Origin: Methanobrevibacter sp.
GTDB taxonomy: Archaea; Methanobacteriota; Methanobacteria; Methanobacteriales; Methanobacteriaceae
Length of the DNA: 10,546 nucleotides
NCBI GenBank assembly: GCA_009784145.1
Contig: WRCI01000048.1
Span: forward strand, 1 to 10,546
Direction: 5' to 3'
Below are positions 5,979 through 10,546 of this stretch, piece after piece (the first letter of the stretch is position 1; each line of letters opens with the position of its first letter). The notes beneath the pieces are model-generated. The model was not told the origin of the DNA. It did no database searches and was given only the letters and a program-made list of their open reading frames with translations. The translations under genes and the position numbers were made by a program.

Positions 5979-6713
5979 TTATAATTTAAATTTACCTAAA
6001 GATGATTTATTTCCATTAACTCGGTTTAAAACTGCTTCAATGGAATCATCAGATATAAAATAAGTATTGTAAGAATTAACATTTTTTCCACGAAGTTTTA
6101 TAGACGAAGTAGATCCTGCATTAATAAACAAAGTATTTTCCATCTTCCAAAGATGTGGAACATGTTTATGACCACAAACAACCATACCTACCTCATGATT
6201 TATTAAAGATTGAAGAATATCTCCTGCATCTGAAAGCACATTTCTTTCTCTACCAGTTTTAGGAACTGGAATCACATGGTGATGCATAGCTACAATTGAA
6301 AAAGTAGATTTTTTTAAACATTTATCAAACTCATGTTCCATCCATGTTTGTTGAGGACGACCAATATGCCCATTATTTAAATCAGGTACACTACTATCAA
6401 GACCAATTATAGTTAATGGTTTATATTTTGTTAAAGTCCAGCTACGTCTACCAATCAGTTCTTCAAAAACTTCATAACCTACATGTCGAGCATCATGATT
6501 ACCAGGAACTGCAAAAAGTGGGGATTCAAAAGCTTCAAAATAATTTATAGCTTTTTTAAATTCAGAGTAATATCCTCCATTTGTAATATCTCCAGTAAGT
6601 AAAATTAAATCTGGGTTTAAATCATTAATTTCTTCAGCTGCTTTGAAAAAAATTTCATCTTCAAAAGTAGATTTACTTATGTGTAAATCAGAAATATGAG
6701 CTATGGAAATCAT
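5979..6713 (-). CDS. Icc-type calcineurin-like metallophosphoesterase
   Basis: The 244-residue protein carries the full ordered motif set of the calcineurin-like phosphoesterase fold. These are SDLH (Asp9, His11), GDIT (Asp42), GNHD (Asn72, His73), MHHH (His144-146) and GHKH (His182, His184). Together they bind a two-metal centre. The early HISDLH start and total length resemble Icc/CpdA class III cyclic-nucleotide phosphodiesterases. The family also covers other phosphodiesters, so the substrate is not settled. It is soluble: no signal peptide or membrane helix is seen. The start is ATG at 6713, because GGGGTGAT lies four bases upstream. A GTG at 6722 in the same frame is part of that ribosome site and is an unlikely start. 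It is separated from NAC by about 200 bp of repeats. Confidence 0.9.
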   Translation of the reverse strand: MISIAHISDLHISKSTFEDEIFFKAAEEINDLNPDLILLTGDITNGGYYSEFKKAINYFEAFESPLFAVPGNHDARHVGYEVFEELIGRRSWTLTKYKPLTIIGLDSSVPDLNNGHIGRPQQTWMEHEFDKCLKKSTFSIVAMHHHVIPVPKTGRERNVLSDAGDILQSLINHEVGMVVCGHKHVPHLWKMENTLFINAGSTSSIKLRGKNVNSYNTYFISDDSIEAVLNRVNGNKSSLGKFKL

Positions 6714-6717
6714 GGCA

Positions 6718-6725
6718 ATCACCCC
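6718..6725 (-). promoter_or_regulatory. Shine-Dalgarno site overlapping a false GTG start
   Basis: GGGGTGAT on the minus strand lies four bases before the ATG at 6713. The GTG inside it (6722-6720) is in frame with the gene and extends the open frame by three codons, but it cannot be both the ribosome site and the start. This sets the start at ATG. Confidence 0.75.
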
Positions 6726-6761
6726 TTTATCAAATATATATTTAATCTAAAAAAACTATAT

Positions 6762-6912
6762 TAATCCTCAAAAAATGTATTAATCCCAAAAAATACACTA
6801 ATCCAAAAAAATATACTAATCCTCAAAAAATGTATTAATCCCAAAAAATACACTAATCCCAAAAATTACATTATTACATTAATTCCTAAAAAATATATTA
6901 ACCCTCAAAAAA
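6762..6912 (-). repeat. 18-19-bp tandem array of T6-containing units after NAC
   Basis: Units marked by TAATCC or TAACCC on the plus strand start at 6762, 6781, 6799, 6817, 6836, 6854, 6880 and 6899. A 55-bp set of three units recurs: TAATCCTC followed by two more units, from 6762 and from 6817. In the minus-strand sense nearly every unit contains a T5-T7 run, such as ACATTTTTTGAGG. The first T6 run (6912-6907) abuts the NAC stop codon. GTGTAT and ATACAT in neighbouring units could pair weakly. The array looks like amplified oligo-T terminator modules for NAC, and it leaves little room for a separate promoter of the phosphoesterase gene. Confidence 0.85.
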
Positions 6913-7263
6913 CTATTGACTTAATTTTAAAATAGCTTCTGCCAAATCTCCATTAGTAGCTATAAGAGCTTCCTCAGCATCTGTTTTACTTACACCTGCT
7001 TGATTTGCAACCATCTCAATATCTTCATCAGGAATAACAAGTTCACTTTCAAGTTCAACTTCAACAGCATTTCCAGTAATTTGATAAGTTTCTTGTCCCA
7101 TAACACTCATAAGATTTACTTCAGCATCTGGAATAACTAATTCTTTATCTTCAAATCGAATGATAACTTCTTTAACTCCAGGAAGGTCTTTCATATTCAT
7201 TCCCATTTTTTTCATTTGTCTTTCCATTTGCTTCATTTGTTTAGGATTCATACCAGGTATCAT
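6913..7263 (-). CDS. nac: Nascent polypeptide-associated complex protein (archaeal NAC)
   Basis: This 116-residue protein is archaeal NAC, the homodimeric counterpart of eukaryotic alpha-NAC. It binds the ribosome near the peptide exit and contacts emerging chains. The N terminus (1-25) is Met-rich and basic (eight Met residues, with KQMERQMKKM), as usual for the family. The NAC beta-barrel covers about 30-75, with VIIRFEDKELVI and the conserved TYQITG. A UBA domain fills 79-115 and includes VANQAGVSKTDAEEAL and NGDLAEAI. Length and domain order are normal. The ATG start has GGAGA at 7271-7275 seven bases upstream. A possible TATA box lies at about 7299-7312. The TAG stop is followed at once by a T6 run and the repeat array described for 6762-6912. 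Confidence 0.95.
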   Translation of the reverse strand: MIPGMNPKQMKQMERQMKKMGMNMKDLPGVKEVIIRFEDKELVIPDAEVNLMSVMGQETYQITGNAVEVELESELVIPDEDIEMVANQAGVSKTDAEEALIATNGDLAEAILKLSQ

Positions 7264-7298
7264 TATTTATTCTCCAAGTTAATTATATTCAGTATAAG

Positions 7299-7312
7299 AT
7301 TTATATTTTATA
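7299..7312 (-). promoter_or_regulatory. Possible TATA box of NAC
   Basis: TATAAAATATAAAT on the minus strand stands about 36-49 bp before the NAC ATG. A start site 25 bp downstream would give a short leader that still contains the GGAGA ribosome site. The flanking GTGC on its upstream side is unusual in this AT-rich gap. Support is from position only. Confidence 0.35.
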
Positions 7313-7451
7313 GCACAATAAAAATATTAATTTATTATAATATCTATTTTATAATTTAATATTTATTTTATCATTAATATATTTTAAATATATTTTATAA
7401 AATATTTAATAATATATTTTTATAAATATATTTTAATCTTAAATTAAATAT
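7313..7451. other. AT-rich gap upstream of NAC without clear features
   Basis: This is the middle of the 324-bp gap between NAC and the next gene. It consists of A/T runs with many ATATTT/AAATAT words. I see no gene, no clear hairpin and no long exact repeat in it; a repeat array and a large hairpin follow at 7452-7598. Confidence 0.6.
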
Positions 7452-7514
7452 AAAAATAAAATCTTAAAAAATAAATTTAAGAAAAAATAAATTTAAGAAA
7501 AAATAAAATCTTAA
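7452..7514 (-). repeat. 16-bp tandem array with T6 tracts
   Basis: AAAAAATAAATTTAAG occurs twice in tandem (7466-7481 and 7482-7497). It is flanked on both sides by a variant ending AAAATCTTA (7452-7465 and from 7498). In the minus-strand sense the two core units read CTTAAATTTATTTTTT, a TAAATTTA palindrome followed by T6. The array begins about 75 bp after the stop of the 7588-8088 gene. Confidence 0.75.
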
Positions 7515-7558
7515 AAGATTAATAAAAATTTAAAATAATTAAACAATAACTTAAATCA

Positions 7559-7598
7559 TCAATGATAAAAATTTCATTATTGAAATATTAATCATTGA
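7559..7598 (-). terminator. Long imperfect hairpin spanning the stop codon
   Basis: TCAATGAT (7559-7566) pairs with ATCATTGA (7591-7598). ATTTCA (7571-7576) pairs with TGAAAT (7581-7586) around the loop TTAT. The 4-bp steps between them (AAAA against ATTA) pair at the two middle positions. This gives an 18-bp stem with two mismatches. It covers the last codons and the TAA stop of the 7588-8088 gene. TTTT follows the inner 6-bp stem, so a short terminator hairpin and a long stabilising hairpin are alternatives. Confidence 0.6.
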
Positions 7599-8088
7599 GC
7601 AATCCCATAAAAACAATATTTTTATTCTTATCAATTTTTAATATAAAAGAATTTTCTTGTAAATAATCTGGATTACATGATAAAAGAATTTCAAAAGAAC
7701 TTTTACTTTCTTTATCAAAGTTAATAGTCATAGTTTCAATATATAAACTATTGTACAAATCATCTTCAGTTATGGGAAAATATACTATAGAATCATCACT
7801 CATAAGATAACATTCTTCACTAGAACATTCTAAAAGAGGAGCAGAAATAGCAATATTTTCAACTAATTCTAAAACATTCTCGCCGAGCAATACTTCTTCA
7901 AGTTTACTTTTATTATTTTCAATCCAAGTAATTTCTTCTTGAATAATAGCTAAAAAATCTTTTAAAAAAATATTTTTATTATTCTCTTCTTGAAAATGAA
8001 TAAATAAATCTGTTTCTTTTTTCCAGATTTGTGTTTTAATCTCAAAAGAAGAATTATTGTATTTGATGAAATCTTCAGCTATTAACAT
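7588..8088 (-). CDS. Uncharacterised soluble protein, possibly DUF2262-like
   Basis: I do not recognise this 166-residue protein with certainty. It is acidic, has no membrane segment or signal peptide, and alternates predicted strands and helices. The C-terminal third, ITEDDLYNSLYIETMTINFD then a Phe/Leu-rich strand and a final IVFMGL, has the look of DUF2262-type proteins, some of which sit in immunity loci; that is recollection, not a search. No conserved catalytic motif is visible. CSSEEC (with two cysteines) occurs in the middle. I chose the ATG at 8088. A GTG at 8097 adds three residues, but its GTGA may be a weak ribosome site; no good Shine-Dalgarno site is present for either. The gene stands alone between NAC and the VOC gene, and a large hairpin ends it. 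Confidence 0.6.
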   Translation of the reverse strand: MLIAEDFIKYNNSSFEIKTQIWKKETDLFIHFQEENNKNIFLKDFLAIIQEEITWIENNKSKLEEVLLGENVLELVENIAISAPLLECSSEECYLMSDDSIVYFPITEDDLYNSLYIETMTINFDKESKSSFEILLSCNPDYLQENSFILKIDKNKNIVFMGLLND

Positions 8089-8207
8089 GTGTTTCACAAA
8101 ATTTTTTATAAATATAAATATTTTTATAATTAGGAATATCTTTATAATTAATAATATACTTTGTAATTATGAATATTTTTGTTAATCAGTTAAATATTGA
8201 GAAAATA

Positions 8208-8288
8208 AAAAATAATTGTGATTTATATATAAATGAAAAATAATTATAATTTATAATAAATGAAAAATAATTATAATTTATAATAAAT
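8208..8288 (-). repeat. 27-bp tandem array of hairpin-T5 units after the VOC gene
   Basis: Two identical 27-bp units run from 8235 to 8261 and 8262 to 8288, preceded by a diverged third unit (8208-8234). In the minus-strand sense each identical unit holds the stem ATTATA/TATAAT with loop AAT, followed by TATTTTTC. The diverged unit instead holds ATTTATATATAAAT and then a T6 run. The array starts at the stop codon of the VOC gene, so each unit could act as a terminator. Confidence 0.85.
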
Positions 8289-8698
8289 CAATCTTTAGTA
8301 GCTATAAATTGCCAGTTAACTCCAAATTTATCTGTAATAAAAGCATACATTGGACTGAAAAAAGTAGGACATAAGTCAACATGTATATTAGCTCCTTCTT
8401 TTAAGTTTTCAAAAAAATCTTTAACTTCTTTTTCAGTGTCTACTTTTAAAGCTACTGACATCATGTTTCCATATGCATAATCATCTGGAGTATCTGAAAA
8501 ATTAAAAATGGTTTCTCCAATTTTCATTTCTCCATGAATAACCATGTTCTTTTGTTTATCATCAATTGGGAACTCAGGATTTTCAGGAAGGTCTCCATAT
8601 TTTAAAATCTTCAAATCTTTTCCATTGAAAGTTTTTTCATATGTTTTCATAGCTTCTTCACAATTCCCATTGAAATTTAGATTTGGTTCAACTAACAT
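8288..8698 (-). CDS. PhnB-like VOC (glyoxalase-fold) family protein
   Basis: The 136-residue product matches the PhnB-like branch of the vicinal oxygen chelate fold. The opening FNGNCEEAMKTYEKTFNG (9-26) and KYGDLPE (33-39) are the signature of this group. HGEMKIGETIFNFSDTP (55-71) gives the central strand pair, and the end DKFGVNWQFI (123-132) replaces the usual FGVxW motif. Length is typical. The C-terminal CPTFFSPMYAFI region is where relatives have a TFW..YG segment. Members are mostly of unknown function, and no substrate can be assigned; the fold includes glyoxalases, dioxygenases and antibiotic-resistance proteins. The ATG has GGTGAT at 8702-8707, three bases upstream. The gene stands alone and is followed by a 27-bp repeat array. 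Its presence in a methanogen may reflect old transfer, but base use is like its neighbours. Confidence 0.85.
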   Translation of the reverse strand: MLVEPNLNFNGNCEEAMKTYEKTFNGKDLKILKYGDLPENPEFPIDDKQKNMVIHGEMKIGETIFNFSDTPDDYAYGNMMSVALKVDTEKEVKDFFENLKEGANIHVDLCPTFFSPMYAFITDKFGVNWQFIATKD

Positions 8699-8825
8699 TT
8701 TATCACCTATTAATTTAGTTATTATTTAATTTCTCATTAAACATATTTATAATATTTATTTTAATGTTTTATTTTAAATATGAAATATATGATATATAAA
8801 ATATATATTATAAAATAGAATATAC

Positions 8826-8899
8826 TAAATAAAATATATTAAATAAAATATATTAAATATATACTATAAAATATATGAAATATATACTATAAAATATAT
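8826..8899. repeat. 14-bp and 23-bp tandem duplications after TgtA
   Basis: TAAATAAAATATAT occurs at 8826-8839 and 8840-8853. A 22-bp unit (ending ACTATAAAATATAT) occurs at 8855-8876 and unchanged at 8878-8899, period 23. In the minus-strand sense the units contain ATATTTTAT words but no run longer than T4. The array lies 45-120 bp after the TgtA stop and upstream of the VOC gene. Confidence 0.8.
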
Positions 8900-8943
8900 A
8901 ATGTAAATATAAAAGAATTATAAATATTTAATCTTTAAATAAA

Positions 8944-10546
8944 TTATTTAAACATCCCTTTTCTTGTTTTAATAGCTTGTCCAGTATTAAAATTCATTAT
9001 TTCATTGTGATTTAATAAAGATTTACCAAAAGCTAATAATTCATCTTCTTCATTTACAATTAAAACTTCATCATTAGATCGAATATTTTCATCACAGTCT
9101 ACAACAAATTTAGAAAATACACTTTTACCCTCACGAGCAAAAGGATCAGAATCTTTATTTACAATAATTCTATTTTTTGGTGAAACAGAAACTTTATGTA
9201 AACGTCTTGCACCCTCTTTAGCTAAAACAAAATAAGTATCAGCAGCCCTCATATTAGCTACAAGCTCTCCATTAGAATATACATGTCTAATTTTCCCAGT
9301 TTTTTTACTTTTTTCAAAGGTAATATCTCCTTCAAAAAGAGTTTTTCCAATTCCATTTCCAAATTGATAATCAGCTATTGCTTCAATCTTTTTATTATCA
9401 TTTTTTATAAATTTAATCTCATCTGATTGAGGATGTATCTTTAAATTAGAGTCTACTTTTAACTCAGAACCTTCCTTTAATTTAGAACCATTCTTTAATT
9501 TAGAATCTAAATTATTTAAATTAATATCTCCTCCATCCACAATTTTAGAACTAATTAGAGTTTGATTATAATTTTTCATAAATTCAAAAATAAAATTTTC
9601 AAGAAATTCTATAGAATCTTTATCTCTTATTTTAGGAGATTCGTTTTGAGATAAAGGATAAACTTCATCAATATTAAGAGGAATAAGACAAAATGGAACA
9701 TCTAAAACCATAAAATCAGTATTGTCTAAATCCAACTCTGTTTCATTACCAAAAATGAAAAAATCGCCTAAATTATATCTATTAATATATTTAGAATATG
9801 GTTTTCTAGTTTTTGGTAAAATTACTAAATTTCTCTTCTTATCCATAGATTTAAGTTTATTCAAATGTCTTGTAACCTCAGCTCTTTTTAAAGATTCACA
9901 ACCTGTATAAAAAAATGCTGATTTTTTAACTCTTGGATCATAAACTTCTAAATCATCTGCATAGTCACCAAGTCTGCGACAGGCATCTAAAAGCATTGGA
10001 TGGGCTCTAGACCTTTCTTCTACTAACTCCATTAAATTACCATCTGCAATAGCTTGGCGAATTACTCTGAGTTCTGCAAAACTTATATGTAAATTGTGTT
10101 CAGCTATTAATTTAGTTCTTTCATCTTTATCCATAGATCTAAGCTCATCAGGACTATAGTTAGTACATACCTCACAAGAACATGGCATTTCCTGAAGATT
10201 TTCTAATCTATAAGTTCCCCTAGTAGTCAAAAATCTATCATCTTCTGCATATAAAATATAAGCTGCAGAATCAAATAAATCACATCCCATAGCTACAGCT
10301 AAAGCAAATATCATTGGATGACCTGCACCCATCAAATGTCTAGGAACATTATCTGGAAGATGTAAAACAGAAGCCATAACCACATCCACTAAATCAGTAT
10401 ACTTATAAGACTCCATCAAAGGTACAACAGCACCAATTGGATATAAATCAGAATTTAACTTAGATAATTCCTTTGCACAATATGCCCTAATATTTGGAAA
10501 TGTAGAACCTTGAACTACAGAATTTAAAAGCATTTTTATATTATTA
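8944..10546 (-). CDS. tgtA: Archaeosine tRNA-guanine transglycosylase (partial, N terminus off the window)
   Basis: The frame is open to the right edge, so the N-terminal part of this roughly 640-residue enzyme is missing; the first Met inside the window is internal. TgtA exchanges guanine 15 of the tRNA D-loop for preQ0, the first step of archaeosine synthesis. Counting from that Met (10533), the catalytic part shows VVQGS (6-10), RHLMGAGHP (65-73) and GCDLFDSAAY (83-92), which holds the nucleophilic Asp. The zinc site is CSCEVC (Cys118, Cys120, Cys123) plus His146, 23 residues later as in known enzymes. A linker domain follows, and a C-terminal PUA domain (about 454-526) contacts the tRNA. 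The linker contains four Ser-x-Leu-Lys hexapeptides (342-365) that look like a local expansion. No frameshift is seen. Confidence 0.93.
   Translation of the reverse strand, partial: NNIKMLLNSVVQGSTFPNIRAYCAKELSKLNSDLYPIGAVVPLMESYKYTDLVDVVMASVLHLPDNVPRHLMGAGHPMIFALAVAMGCDLFDSAAYILYAEDDRFLTTRGTYRLENLQEMPCSCEVCTNYSPDELRSMDKDERTKLIAEHNLHISFAELRVIRQAIADGNLMELVEERSRAHPMLLDACRRLGDYADDLEVYDPRVKKSAFFYTGCESLKRAEVTRHLNKLKSMDKKRNLVILPKTRKPYSKYINRYNLGDFFIFGNETELDLDNTDFMVLDVPFCLIPLNIDEVYPLSQNESPKIRDKDSIEFLENFIFEFMKNYNQTLISSKIVDGGDINLNNLDSKLKNGSKLKEGSELKVDSNLKIHPQSDEIKFIKNDNKKIEAIADYQFGNGIGKTLFEGDITFEKSKKTGKIRHVYSNGELVANMRAADTYFVLAKEGARRLHKVSVSPKNRIIVNKDSDPFAREGKSVFSKFVVDCDENIRSNDEVLIVNEEDELLAFGKSLLNHNEIMNFNTGQAIKTRKGMFK
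9439..9511 (-). repeat. 18-bp coding repeat (four hexapeptides) in TgtA
   Basis: On the plus strand four 18-bp units start with TTTAA at 9440, 9458, 9476 and 9494. They encode the hexapeptides LDSKLK, NGSKLK, EGSELK and VDSNLK (residues 342-365 from the first Met in the window). The units lie in the linker between the catalytic core and the PUA part, where a polar, probably disordered insertion is tolerable. Confidence 0.85.

Noticed and set aside
9722..9910. Plus-strand open frame of 62 codons inside TgtA
   Set aside because: It is antisense to a well-supported conserved gene and has no recognisable motif or ribosome site; the same holds for frames at 4701-4889 and 8544-8729.

Overview
The window is very AT-rich DNA with eight protein genes separated by long, repeat-filled, non-coding gaps. 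It looks like a methanogenic archaeon of the order Methanobacteriales, most likely Methanobrevibacter or a close relative. The reasons are an archaeal nascent polypeptide-associated complex protein (NAC), an archaeosine tRNA-guanine transglycosylase with a C-terminal PUA domain, and a Zc3h12a-type NYN ribonuclease. Shine-Dalgarno sites of the GGTGAT/GGAGG type and oligo-T transcript ends fit too. The genus is an inference from gene content and composition; no rRNA or tRNA gene lies in the window.

Layout: positions 1-478 are non-coding and hold short repeats and two related TAGCTA-stem hairpins. A small membrane-anchored, sequon-rich protein follows on the minus strand (479-805). Then comes about 1.47 kb without a gene (806-2275), full of short direct and inverted repeats. 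The only plus-strand gene is a 65-residue ribbon-helix-helix protein (2276-2473). All remaining genes are on the minus strand. In coordinate order they are a membrane-anchored GGDD palm-domain (nucleotidyl cyclase/GTP cyclohydrolase III-like) protein, an NYN ribonuclease with an internally duplicated domain, an Icc-type metallophosphoesterase, NAC, an unrecognised 166-residue protein, a PhnB-like VOC protein, and TgtA. TgtA is cut by the right edge, so its N-terminal part is missing.

The minus-strand genes lie 190-420 bp apart, most have their own Shine-Dalgarno site, and several have a visible 3' end signal. They therefore look mostly monocistronic rather than one operon. Three products act in translation or RNA metabolism (TgtA, NAC, NYN nuclease). 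A palm-domain cyclase-like protein and an Icc-type phosphodiesterase flank the nuclease, but a shared pathway is only a hypothesis.

The most unusual signal is in the gaps. The 3' flank of most minus-strand genes carries its own short tandem-repeat array (unit sizes 40, 18-19, 16, 27 and 14/23 bp). The units are unrelated between genes. In most arrays each unit contains a T4-T7 tract in the sense of transcription, often just after a small palindrome. This looks like repeated independent amplification of terminator-like modules.
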